A stretch of DNA of 64,000 nt from Halictus rubicundus (Eukaryota; Arthropoda; Insecta; Hymenoptera; Halictidae), in contig NC_135150.1 in NCBI RefSeq assembly GCF_050948215.1, positions 15,107,943 through 15,171,942 of the forward strand, written 5' to 3'. A program made the position numbers and the translations under genes. The notes below the pieces were generated by a model that saw only the letters and a list, made by a program, of their open reading frames with translations, was not told the origin of the DNA and made no database searches. Of the stretch, positions 1 to 10,398 are shown in pieces. Each line of letters starts with the position of its first letter. Position 1 is the stretch's first letter.

Positions 1-33
1 ATATGGTTGTTGACATATATCGAGAATTGACTG
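1..33 (+). mobile_element. Tc1-like MITE fragment, one terminal repeat, cut by the window edge
   Basis: The sequence GTTGACATATATCGAGAATT followed by GACTG and TA is the right terminal repeat of the MITE family seen complete at 24956-25149 and 26953-27147. The rest of the element lies outside the window. Confidence 0.6.
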
Positions 34-2629
34 TATGTGCGAGAGGCTCGAATGTAGCGGCAGACCATAACGTTGTCGGTTGAGCAGCGATATCTTTTGT
101 TGGAAAATTTAAAGAATATAACATACCCTCTAGTTTTGACGCTGAGCGGTGTCGAGAGGGCAGCTTCAAAAGCAAAAGAGGGGATAGAAATTTGCTATTC
201 CCGAAACAAAAATTGGTGCCGTTTCTCGGGACAGAACTGTACGTCGAAACACCAGTTTCAGGTTGATTTTCCGAGCACAGATTTGTATTTAGAAGTGTAG
301 GGCCCAGGGATTGGTGGATTTGTACTTTACTTGTAAAACAGCATGGCTCCGTGATTGGCCTATCAGTCTAGAGATTAGTTGCAGTAACGTGTACGCCGAG
401 ATTTATATTAAACGTATAATACATTTCTATTTTTAAACCGCAAGAGTGCCGCGATCGATTTACAAAATCATTCAAAACAACGAACTATACTGCTCAGTAT
501 AATTCGAGGATCGTTTGCTTCGGGCATGGTAACCAATAGTTTCGCGAATTTAGCTGCTAATGTACAACATCTTTCTCTCGGTTCGATGATCGTTCAATTA
601 CGCTGAACAGTGTAATTCATTAGTCTATGTACAAGCAAGTACTGGCCCGGGTCCCGTTCGCGGAGCTGCCTAATTAATATGTACACTTTCATACCCTTCT
701 TAAATCGCTAATTCAGAGGGATACTTCGGTACGAATCAAGGGTCCTACGGTGTTCCCACGCGCCCGTGGGACTTAATTAAATAGCGTATACATCTACGAT
801 TGCACGTGTCCGACGTTCGGTGTCTAGATGCGATCAACAACATTCAACCAAAACATAAAATACTGGCCATTTATTGACTACCTCGGTAATCCTCGATAAC
901 AAGTAGCTAACAAAGCATATGTGTATAGAAAACCATTAACAATAATCGTCGTTGCGGTGTTGGTCGTTGACAATGAAGAAACCTGTTCAACGCCGTTGAT
1001 AATCAAAATACTATCGGGGGAGGGGGGGGGGCGAGAGAGGACATTAACTGCTACGTATGTACAAACTCTATATACAAGACCATAGACTTCATCGTACAAC
1101 AATGCTCTACGATTGTTGATCACGCGAACATTCGGCGAACAAGCTGTACATACACGGTGTTTCATGGAAAAGGGAAACCAGCGGGTGGGAGACTCCTGTA
1201 TAAATTCCAAGTTCTAAAATACGTTACAAAAGCAGAGAGAAGAACATAGTTGAACCGCGCGTACAATTTTCTATCACCACGGAGTCTCGTTTCATCCCCC
1301 GGTTCTCCCCCCACGTATGAAATCGCTGGGTATACATATTCTTCGTTGCATGGGGATTGTCATGGGACAAACTCTTCTGAAGTCTCCCGCCTAGTCGGCG
1401 CTAACAGTTTAGGGTCGGAGAGGCGTCATCGGGTTGGCGCGAACCGCGGCAGGTCCCGAGGCCGTGCTAAAAGCAAATCTGTGTTCGACGAGAGCGTCTA
1501 GGCTCGGCGGCGGGAAAAGTATCGTCCTCGGCGGCTGGCAAAAGCGGATCGTCGGGGCGGTTAGCCGGCGAGTACAGGAATTTCACCGAAATTCCCCGTT
1601 GCCCCCGGTATTTGGGCCTCTGGTGACGGACGGGCCCACTCCGAAGACGATCCGGGGGTGTTCCCGTGGTCCTCGTATCGGCGGAGATTCTTCGCGGCGA
1701 GTGTAAATAGGCTTGGGACAAAAGCAGAGAAGAGGCGGCTTGGCTCGGCGCGGAGCGGAGCGGAGCGGCGGCGGCGGCGGCGACGGAGGCGTTTACATTG
1801 GCAGGCGTCGAACGCTTGTAAGATAAAGCGGTTGGCAACGTTCTACACGTGTACGCCGGTTTGTAACGCACGTTCCGTACACGTGCACCCCGCAGTTTGA
1901 CGTGTTTATCAACCGATGCACCGGCTCCGTCGCTCTCCCGCTTCTGCGAACGCGTCACCGGCGAGCCGCTCGCGCGCGCGCCCGACCATCTCGCTCCATC
2001 GCACGATTACCGCGAGCCGGGGAACGAGCGCGCGCTCGTTAATTAAACCGGAGGACTCTCGTTAAAGTCGATTGGCTTTTGCGCAACCAGCCATCGATCG
2101 GCGACTCGCGATCCTCGCCGTGATTACCCGGAATTGAGACGTTAATCCTTCATTCTTCCCTCCAGTCGCGCCACGCCGCGCCACGCCGCGCCACGCCGCG
2201 CCACGCCGCGCCGCGCCGCGTCGCAAGGAGTTTGCCAGGTATTTACGCGCGCGAATTACATTCAACGATTCGGGCGCGAATGATTTGTCTCCGAGATCAA
2301 GGCTCGCCTGCCATCGCCTCTCGGGATCATGCCAATTCCAGGCTCCGGGGAATGCAATTAACGATACTACTTCTTCTGGGACGGCTCTCTTCTGGGAATC
2401 TCGGCCGGTTATCGGGAGGCTTCTAATTGACGCTCGATGGTCGGGCCGGAAACGGGAACGTAATCGATTACAATATCACGTATCCATTTCTCACGCGCCG
2501 CATTTGGGAACGGGGGTTCCACTTTCGACGCCGATCGGTTTCCGTCTTTGTGTGAGCAAACGTCCTCGCACTCCGGCGATTATGCACCGGCCTAACGGGT
2601 CGTGGATCGATCGGAAAGTAGTCTTTTCT
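34..2629. other. 3' flank and probable 3' UTR of the Knirps-family gene
   Basis: No coding region is supported here. The stop codon of the receptor gene is at 2632-2630. A minus-strand AATAAA (plus-strand TTTATT at 870-875) could be its polyadenylation signal, which would make a 3' UTR of about 1.75 kb. This is a candidate only, because the hexamer is common by chance. The decamer repeat at 2166-2220 would lie in that UTR. Confidence 0.35.
2166..2220. repeat. Decamer tandem repeat (GCGCCACGCC)n
   Basis: About four near-perfect copies of a ten-base GC-rich unit, followed by CGCGC-type degeneration. It lies downstream of the receptor stop codon, possibly in the 3' UTR. Confidence 0.85.
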
Positions 2630-3808
2630 CTAGGATCTCGTTGTCAGATCAATCGGCGCTGGTTTCCTTTTCAGCGGCGGGCTGCCCCGATCGCTCACGC
2701 TCTCCATGTCGATTTCGTCCTCGTCATCGGTCTCGTCCCTCGCGGGAGTGGTCGCCGACTTCATGGACAGGTCCATGGGGTTGTCTTGGGGTGGCGGGTG
2801 GTCCGCTTCCGGTTCCGGACTGCATAGCGGGGAACCGTCCTCGGAACGTTTGACGGACACCGGGGATCTCTCCGCGTGCGTTCGTTGGCTCTTCAGCACC
2901 GCGTCCAAGTAGAATCTCTTCGTGTACGTTTCGCCGGTGTCCGCGTTCGGGGAGGAACTTTGTCTGGGCGTCTGGACATTGTGGTTGTGCGCGTATCTGT
3001 CGTTGTTGTTGTTGTTATTGTTCTCGCAGGTGTCCTTGTTGTCGACGCCGATCGTCGTGGTGGTGGTGGTGGTGGTGGTTGTCGTGGAAATGGCGGTTGT
3101 GGTGTCCTCGATCACGGGCGAGTGTCGGAGGAGGTTCGACGAGTGGTTAGGCACCAGAGGATGAGAGGCTCCGTGAGAGGCGTACAGATGGTACGGGGAG
3201 AACATGGTGAGGCTCGGCGGCGGCAGGAACGCTGGCGGTATCAGAGACATTCCGCCCAGGTGGAATCCGAGCGGCAAGCTCATCATTTCCTTGCTGAGTG
3301 CCGATAGATCGGCCACGGAGGGTTGCAGGTGCGAATGCAACGGCCGGAACCCGGGGTGCCCCGAGTACGCGGCTCGCCGCTCGGATATCTCCACGGAACT
3401 GTCGCTGTTATGCGACTCCGGGGAGCTTATGCTCGGCGATGTCGAGTTCTTGTAGTCGTCCAAACCGAGCATCAGCACGTCGTCCTTCCGCTGCGGTCCG
3501 TGGATGCCGATCGGCGGGCTCATGGGTTTTCTTTGTTGCTGCGCCATAGGTTGACTGGGCAGAGACTGCTGGAAGTGGTGTTGCTGTTGCTGCTGCTGTT
3601 GCTGTTGCTCTTGCAGCAAACAATGGATCTTGAACCAGTTCGACCTGCGACCGTACCGTGAGCCAGACTTCGACATGCCGACCAGCAAGCATTTCCTCAG
3701 ACGACACGCCTTGCAGGCCGTCCGATTCTTCTTGTTGATCACGCACTCGCCGCCGTTCTTGCACTCGGAGATGCTGCTCAGGTTGTTGTACGATCTCCCG
3801 AAGAAGGA
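2630..3808 (-). CDS. Knirps-family nuclear receptor, second coding exon (second finger, Knirps box, repressor tail)
   Basis: This exon gives residues 27-418 and the stop codon. It starts SFFGRSYNN after a TTTGTTGCAG acceptor. The second C4 finger uses Cys42, Cys48, Cys58 and Cys61, followed by RLRKC and the Knirps box, roughly residues 72-95, containing GSRYGRRSNWFKIHC. The remainder is low complexity: nine glutamines after residue 93, a threonine run near 264-277 and an asparagine run near 288-295. No ligand-binding domain is present, as in the Knirps family. PMDLSMK at 370-376 matches the CtBP-binding motif of Drosophila Knirps, and a second PIDLTT motif lies at 411-416, two residues from the C terminus. 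An acidic patch (DETDDEDEID) lies between them. Known family members are short-range transcriptional repressors in segmentation, tracheal, wing-vein or neuroblast patterning. The repressor role here is inferred from the motifs. Paralogue identity is unresolved, as family members share nearly the same DNA-binding domain. Confidence 0.93.
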   Translation of the reverse strand, partial: SFFGRSYNNLSSISECKNGGECVINKKNRTACKACRLRKCLLVGMSKSGSRYGRRSNWFKIHCLLQEQQQQQQQQQHHFQQSLPSQPMAQQQRKPMSPPIGIHGPQRKDDVLMLGLDDYKNSTSPSISSPESHNSDSSVEISERRAAYSGHPGFRPLHSHLQPSVADLSALSKEMMSLPLGFHLGGMSLIPPAFLPPPSLTMFSPYHLYASHGASHPLVPNHSSNLLRHSPVIEDTTTAISTTTTTTTTTTTIGVDNKDTCENNNNNNNDRYAHNHNVQTPRQSSSPNADTGETYTKRFYLDAVLKSQRTHAERSPVSVKRSEDGSPLCSPEPEADHPPPQDNPMDLSMKSATTPARDETDDEDEIDMESVSDRGSPPLKRKPAPIDLTTRS

Positions 3809-3893
3809 CTGCAACAAATCGAGAACACGGTTCGTTACTGCTAATGCGGTAATTAAGGTGACATCGTTTTATCCCGCGAGACGGAGCAGCGCG

Positions 3894-3912
3894 GCGCGCG
3901 CGCGCGCGCGCG
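3894..3912. repeat. (CG)n dinucleotide run
   Basis: An uninterrupted alternating CG tract about 19 bases long, some 85 bases inside the intron from the acceptor of the second receptor exon. Such runs can adopt Z-DNA. A survival of this kind argues against strong germline CpG methylation here. Confidence 0.85.
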
Positions 3913-4792
3913 ATTTACATGCAAATTGAGAGCTCAAACATTTAGCGAAAGATGAGCAGCCGCGCGGTCGTTACCGTCGCCGCAGCAGCAGCAAAACGCG
4001 TAATGAGCACAGGGTAGTCGTCGTGTCGGTTGGCAATAGCGTGCTGCTCTCGTTGTCTCATTCATGCTGTATACCTACTACGGGGAACGAACCCCGGTGT
4101 AGGCGCGTGCGGCCTACTGTGCTCGTGCTAATTGCCCAAATGGTGCAATTCCGTGATTCCGACACCGACGCAGCGCGGCGGCGGCGGCTTTCGTGTTTCC
4201 AGCTAGAGAGTCACCTTTCATTCGCATAAATTCCCACGTCATTTCTTTCTGATTTGCCTAAGCGCACGCGTACCTCTCTCTCTCCCTCCGCCCTGTTCCA
4301 CAACGAATCGATTATACCCCACCGAAAAATGCATCTCATTCCGTGCGGAGGGTATTGCGATCGGCGCCGCGTTATCCTAAATAGACGAAGCGAGAAATAA
4401 TCCCGTCGGACGCGGCGCGGCGTTACGAAACCCGCGCGATTTAAGACCTCGTTCTTTATAACAGACATCGAGAGAACCGACCTCGTGGCCCGCAGCGCAC
4501 CATGCATTTAAGCCGGCGCGGGGCCGGTGCACCGAAACACCTACAGCTTCCTGTGCAACCCGCTAGAAAATTCTGCCCTTCGCGCGGCTAATGATCGGCC
4601 TTTAAAGGAGAGACGCGAGGCGACGCGGCGCGGCGCGGTGCGCGACGTCCATCCACTTTCGCTTTTTCTGCCCGTACGCACGGCTATATTATTAATCGTT
4701 TCTGGTTCGTTTGTCCTGAAAACGAGCTCTTCCTGCGGCCGAATGGTCCCGATGCGCGCGGGCTGTGTGTTCCACTTGTCTCCGTCGCCATC

Positions 4793-4843
4793 GTCGTCGT
4801 CGTCCTCGTCGTCGTCCTCGTCGTCGTCGTCGTCGTCGTCGAC
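4793..4843. repeat. (TCG/TCC)n trinucleotide repeat in the receptor intron
   Basis: About 50 bases of TCG with scattered TCC. It makes artefactual Ser- or Arg-rich open frames on both strands. It is not coding, because it lies inside the receptor intron and no exon borders fit. Confidence 0.8.
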
Positions 4844-5199
4844 CAGGTCGAAGAGAAGGCGAGGGGACCCGAGCCACCGGCAAGAGGAATACGCGCGCGA
4901 CGCTTCAGGAGCGATGACACAATCGAGAAAATGCTACCGTTATTACGTGCCTCGGATGGTCCCTCCTCTCCTTCCTCTCCGGTCGCGGCACACGCTCCGG
5001 GATTATGCAAACGGCACGGCACTTTGAAACCTCGGCCGCAGAGCGCGCCACGCCGGTTGCCTTTTCATCGTCGAACCTTCCAGCCGCGATTGTTACGGTT
5101 TCCTTTCGAAAACTCTGACCCGCCGATAAATAGACCGGCTAATTACGCCACGGTGAACTTTCTTGACGCAAAGAAACGTATCTCTCTGTGACTCACCCG

Positions 5200-5215
5200 T
5201 CGCGCGCGCGCGCGC
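5200..5215. repeat. Second (CG)n dinucleotide run
   Basis: An uninterrupted CG-alternating tract in the same intron as the run at 3894-3912. Confidence 0.8.
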
Positions 5216-6251
5216 TCGTCGGCAGAAAAAAAAACAAGGGGAACGGAAAAAAAATCGACATCGTGGGCAACAACACTGAAATTCCCCTGTCTCAATGAAC
5301 GGATAATGAACCGTTGTAGCGTTTCCCATTGGTTCGCCGGACGGTTTTTACGGCGAGCGCGAGGATAATCGCGGTTCGATAAACCGCGGAATCGGTCGCC
5401 CGTGTTCGGGTGTCGGGCCTCGCCAAGGACCCGTCGCGTGTTGCGATTCGCGTTCCGTCGAGTTTCACCTTTAGGAACACACCGAGAGAGCCTAATCGTG
5501 GGAGAGATCTACGGGAAGACATTGCGCCGGGCCGTGCTCGAGCAGCACGTGTGCGCGTTTCGTCAATTCGCCCCGTGCCCGTGTAGCCTGGCTTCGAGGC
5601 GGTGCTTCCGGCGCTTCGCACTTGTCTGCCACAATTGTTTCCGCCCTAGTTCCCCATTACGTCACCTCGACATTGTTTCGTTTCGTTATTTTCGTTTTCA
5701 GGCCCATCGTAGCATGTCAGCTCCCCACCGCGCCGACTACGCGCTGTTCCCCTTTACGCTCGAATCGCGGCCCGTACGAGAGATACAGAACGCACGCTAC
5801 TGCTGCTCTGCTTGCTGCTTGCTGCTACACCAATTCGACCACCAATGGAACTCCAGGTATTAATTGTTCGACCTGGATACCTGTCCTTTCCGATGCCACA
5901 ATCGCATCTGTCCGCTTTGCTGCGTTCTGTAACGTTTTACGCGACACGATTACGATTCACGGAAACTGTACGCGTTGTTGAGCTCGGGAATCGCGGTGCA
6001 ATTTGCTTTGTGAGCTCATGCTGTTATCTGTACGTAGCGTGCGCTTCGCAATGATTTTTGACTTTAGAATTGCCGCGGGGGAACGAAATAAATTATCTTG
6101 AACTTCGGAACTCTTGAAAATCTATTGAAATCTCAGTCCCTACAATTTTTGTTACAAAATCGATAATTTGGCACTTTTAAAATGGCACCTACGACGAGAA
6201 AATGACAATTCTACAGATTTCCAACTTCCGTTCTTTATACCTTTTATTTAA

Positions 6252-6491
6252 TCCTTAGCACTCGAATGGCGACTGTAAAGCGCCACTAAAAATTGCTGTA
6301 TCATTATCGAAAATATTTTTTACATTATTAAATTTGTTTGTATTTAATAAATTACTAAACATTTCAGTATTGTACGAGTAAATTTTACCATTTTCGTATG
6401 TATAACATGAAAAAATATATATACAGAAGAGATATTCTAGGTCGGAAGAAATGTTTTGTTTTGGAGTTCAAATACCTTCGAGTGCAAAGGG
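6252..6491. mobile_element. TTAA-flanked (piggyBac-type) MITE, single-unit copy
   Basis: The left end is TTAA then TCCTTAGCACTCGAA. The right end is TTCGAGTGCAAAGGG then TTAA, so the ends are inverted repeats with a TTAA target duplication at 6248-6251 and 6492-6495. At 240 bp with no coding capacity it is a non-autonomous element, and TTAA target sites point to piggyBac-type mobilisation (inference). Its interior contains TTAAATTTGTTTGTATTTAA, the same core as the tandem monomers at 41.7-43.4 kb. It inserted into the receptor intron. Confidence 0.75.
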
Positions 6492-6979
6492 TTAATATAG
6501 CATACGATTTGACTCTACTAATTTTCTTTGTTGTACTAGCAATTTAACCAGCCAATACGAGCCCACTGCTTTACAAATAATCATAGCAACACGTCTTAAC
6601 GTCATAATTTTGCAAACTGTGCCCGTGCTCGAAGCCCGGCTACCTTGTAAACGCGATTACTTTCGGAAGTTCGGTTGACACGCATGCCTAGTCAAACGTT
6701 TAACCTCGGCCACGAAGCATTTCGTGAAAGCGTTCAGTGTTTCTCAGCTTTACGAAACTGCGGGAAACACGACCACGAGGCGGGCCACAGAACACGAGGA
6801 AAAAACACACGCAAAGAAGACATTCGATCGAGACACATCGAGATTGCTTTATCGGAACACTTTTCCCTCCGACAATCGCGCCGATCGCTTTCGTTCGAGA
6901 TCCGCGTAATCATCGGAAGGATTCTTTATGGAACCGCTGGTAAGCTTGTGAGCAACGAAGAACGGAGAAGGGAACTCAC

Positions 6980-7057
6980 CTTGCAGCCCTCGCAGGTGAA
7001 CGCGCCGAAGTGGAAGCCGGCCGCGGGCTCGCCGCACACCTTGCACTGTTGGTTCAT
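6980..7057 (-). CDS. Knirps-family nuclear receptor, first coding exon (start codon, first zinc finger)
   Basis: This is coding exon 1 of a Knirps/Knirps-related/Eagle-type (NR0A) transcription factor that would bind DNA in the nucleus. Its 26 codons begin MNQQCKVCGEPAAG and end FTCEGCK. The four zinc ligands of the first C4 finger are Cys5, Cys8, Cys22 and Cys25, and the P-box CEGCK is intact. The donor after 6980 reads GTGAGT on the minus strand and the intron is phase 0, so Lys26 joins Ser27 of the next exon. A polypyrimidine tract and CAG directly precede the ATG, so this is also a splice acceptor and the 5' UTR must come from an upstream exon above 7057. The start is chosen because Knirps-family proteins begin with this Met-Asn just before the first finger. 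The family is certain from the finger, but which paralogue it is (knirps-like, knrl or eagle) is not decided. Confidence 0.93.
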
Positions 7058-8262
7058 CTGCAACAAGAAGATAATAGCTTTGTCTGAATTCGTGTTACAG
7101 CGATATTAGGCGTCGCGGCGCGTTATCTGCGACCGTGTCGGCCGGGGGCCAAACGCGCCGCGTTTTCCCGAGGATCGTCACTCGCCGGGCGATTATGGGC
7201 TTCCGTTCCGGTGGATGACGAAACCGAGGGAAAATAAAAGTGGACGACGCGCGGCCGGGGGCGCGACGTCGCGCAACGCGTCCCAGGCATATTTCTACGG
7301 TTCGACAGGATCACAATGCAGGCGTTATCGTGCGGCCAGAACGCCGATCGCGTGATTGGGAAAGAGAAGAGGCTCGGTTGCGCAACGGCCGGCGGTGTAC
7401 GCGGTGCGCGCGAATCGCTGGATCGTGGCAAAGCGGTGCGTGTTACGTTCAACGAGCGGAAAACCCTCGGTGCACTTGCTTCTTCCCTCTCTGTTCGACC
7501 GAGCGACTCCTTTCGCCTTCTTCGGTCGCTCGTCCGGAAAACGGATCGCGGTCCCGTTTTCACACCTTGCCGATTCCATTCCGCCCTCCTTCTCTTGCGC
7601 GCAACAAGAGATCTGAAAACACCAACGACGAGGGCGCAGCGCCGGTAAAACGAAGGTCCCGATCGACCGTCGTGAAACTACTCGACGATACAGTTTTTAC
7701 GACTGCCTCTGCACCGAGAATTCTAATGAAGCCCGGGAATATGGGACAATAGTACTGACCCACATACGTAGCCCGAGGGTACGCCGTGTCACCTGCGGCG
7801 ACTTTCATACATGACAGACTGTCGCTAAATGGGAAAGTAAATCTCAGCTAATGGAAGAGACATCGATTGTTTGATCAACGGAGTCTCTCTTTCCTGACCT
7901 ACACCCCACAGTCGTTGACTCTTCTCATTCGCGGACGCTCGGCGTGCCTACGCATACTTTTAATTCCACGTTCGATTCTTTTTTTTTTCTTTTACCTTTA
8001 CACGTTCCTTCCCCCCCCCCCCCTTGAGACTCTGCTAGGTCGAAAACCGCTTATGGCGGTACCTCACCTTACCCATTGGCAGTGTAATTCTTGCTCCTGC
8101 ACTACATCCTCCAAGTGACACAAAGAGAAGATATGTCTACTCTCAGATTGTAGGTTCCGATGCTACACAAACCTTCCCAAAAGTAGAATTCTAATTTTTG
8201 ACGTGAATCTTGGACTTATCTCAATCTTTTTCTCAATTACGTCCTAAACTCTGCTTCATCAA
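7058..8262. other. Non-coding DNA upstream of the receptor start codon
   Basis: Mostly GC-rich, CpG-rich sequence with a poly-C run near 8011-8023. Several open frames up to 170 codons overlap on both strands and are rich in Arg, Ser and Cys. None shows a recognisable domain, so I regard them as chance. It is expected to be the last 5' UTR intron of the receptor gene. Confidence 0.5.
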
Positions 8263-8677
8263 TTGACAGTGATTTTTGACTGGGCTTAGGAATTCATTTT
8301 CATTACGAGATGTCCAGATAAACCGAACTGTATTGGAGTCTTTCCAATACAAAAGGGTTAGGACAGCATCCCCTATAATACATTTTAAATTTCTAGCTTT
8401 GGTTTCATTAATTAAATTCCTCTCATTTTGTAAGAATCTCTGGGGTTCATATTGTAAGCTAAGATTTAATCCGCCACTGTATATATTGTTCATGTAAATA
8501 CTCATATGCTCATATTATTGATAAAACGACCGTCGAAAAACGAAAAACGAACGAGACGATAAAAGGACGAGCAGTCTCGTCAGGTCCGCTACCGGAGAAA
8601 GACGTGTTGTTAATAAATGATTTTATGCTTCCCGTCTGTTTAAATCCCTTACAATATTTGGCACTTAACGCGTTGAA
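8263..8677. mobile_element. Degenerate TTAA-type MITE (family with internal CCCTATAATACATTT), apparently interrupted
   Basis: Bases 8263-8444 align with the complete copy at 62074-62290: GACAGTGATTTTTGAC, AGCATCCCCTATAATACATT and GTAAGAATCTCTGG are all present. The expected continuation to the terminus, GGCACTTAACGCGTTGAA, is found only at 8659-8677. The ~215 bases between begin GTTCATATTGTAAG and end CTTACAATATTTG, which are inverted with respect to each other. This suggests a second element inserted in the first. The outer left end is eroded. Confidence 0.5.
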
Positions 8678-9036
8678 CAAGATGGCTCGAATGAGCCGAC
8701 AGGAAAGATCCTTGCCCCGGAATAGATCCCGTGTGAAATTGATTATCCGATCGCGTCAGGGGACTCGTCTGCGTACGTGGAAGTCGATGAGCAGTCGTCG
8801 ACTTCCTGTCGATGACTTTCATGCCCGCGACGCCTTGGAATCGTAAACAGACTGGGCATTTGAAATTTCGTCGGTCGGTTCGGGGCCGAAGATGAAGAAA
8901 GCCGCGGGATTATGGCAACGCGATTGCTTCAACGTTATTTTCGAATCCAGCGGAAAAACTGGCGTATCCGTGCGATGTGGCAATCGTCGCGGTTTGCTTG
9001 GTGGACCTCGACGATTGCTCCGACACGGCGCGAAAT

Positions 9037-9062
9037 CGAGCGAGCGAGCGAGCGAGCGAGCG
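9037..9062. repeat. (GAGC)n tetranucleotide repeat
   Basis: About six and a half copies of a CGAG/GAGC unit. Confidence 0.85.
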
Positions 9063-10359
9063 AATCGTCTGGGAGGAAAGAGAGAGCGTCGGTTAATTGA
9101 ATTTAAATGACGACGTATTCTCGTTAAATACTGCCTGCGGGCCTGGTTGATATTTGAAGTGGGGGAGAGAGGGACTACGCCGCGTCTCTTCCCTCGGCTC
9201 GTCTGGTTTGGGCTCGGCCCCAGAGGGATTGTTCTGCGCTATTAATTACCGATAGATGCTGGCGGATCGATAGTCGCGGTTAACGGCTCGACGACGACGA
9301 CGACGGCGGCGGCGACGAGGACGGTGCGCGCCCGAGGTATCGCAACCTGCACTGATTGCAGGTGTGCATCCGGTGAGCCATTCAGGGGGTGCCTGCATAC
9401 TCGAGCGTTTCACGTCGATGCGGTTGCAACGTGCTTTAAAGCCATATTGTTACGGTTGCGTGTCGCAACCGGGCCCCGCGCGCGCGACCGTTGATACCGG
9501 CGAGTTTACCGGCTTAATAGAATCGACGACGCGCAAAAGAATGATAGATGATTCAATGTTCCCCGCTAATAAATGACTTTTAATTATGGCCTCTCCGCGG
9601 GCACAATAAAACGGTTGATTAATTAACCCCGCGCCGCGTTCGCGCCGACGGACCGTGTTTAGGAGTTACTTAACGGAGTCGCTGCCTCCGCGTCGCTAAT
9701 GATCGTAAAATATTGGGACGATAATTATTTCTAATAAATCCCGCGTGGTTCCTGCGACTATTCCGCCGATCGATCATCGCGGAAGAAAAGTGAATACAAC
9801 ACCGTAGAGAAAGTTCGCGGATCCTCCGCTCCGCGCCGCGCCGCGCCGCACCGCGCCGGGAGGAAAGTCGAACGATAATGGCCGAGGACCCGATACATTT
9901 GCCGACGGATTTCCCCGCTAAGACCGGGACCCAGGTGGTGTGGGTAATAATCATCGTCGCCCGAGATCCGATCGCGGACACCAGATATCGATACCGCGCG
10001 ACTATTGCGCTAGCCGATCGAACCGTGTGAATCGTAACGAGTCCCCCTGCTAACGGCTGGTTACTTTCGAGCCGGTCGGCTCTCCCCCGCGCCCGACACT
10101 CTTTGATCATCGTCGATTCCACGGAAAGACACTCGACGGGACGCGGTAAGGTGCAACCGCGAGCACGTTTCAACGTTCAAAGGGATCAATCCGAGTTCCT
10201 ACGTTCCCGCTCCGGCGATTGTCCTCCTTTCTAGAGCTGACCTTCTCGATAAAGACACTTACCCGCTCCTGATCTTCCGCTTTCAGAAAAGAATGGCATC
10301 GGTCCGCGATCATCTCGACAGCGTTAAACACCGTCCTTCTCGTCCCGATACCCTACGTT

Positions 10360-10398
<39 letters not shown>
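10360..10398. repeat. (GA)n microsatellite
   Basis: Nearly 40 bases of GA with one AA interruption. Confidence 0.9.

Larger units (their letters stand above)
3809..6979 (-). other. Intron between the two zinc fingers of the Knirps-family gene
   Basis: This is a 3171-base phase-0 intron with donor GTGAG at 6979-6975 and acceptor TTGCAG ending at 3809. Its position, between the CEGCK of finger 1 and SFFGRS, is a classical nuclear-receptor intron site. It holds two (CG)n runs, a TCG/TCC trinucleotide repeat and one 240-bp TTAA-flanked MITE at 6252-6491. I see no coding exon in it. Confidence 0.85.

Noticed and set aside
4078..4105. Another T-arm-like hairpin around GGGGAACGAACCCCGG
   Set aside because: No complementary acceptor stem or anticodon arm at the right distance on either strand.
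4684..5022. Ser-rich and Thr/Arg-rich frames over the TCG repeat
   Set aside because: They lie inside the receptor intron and are produced by the trinucleotide repeat in all frames.
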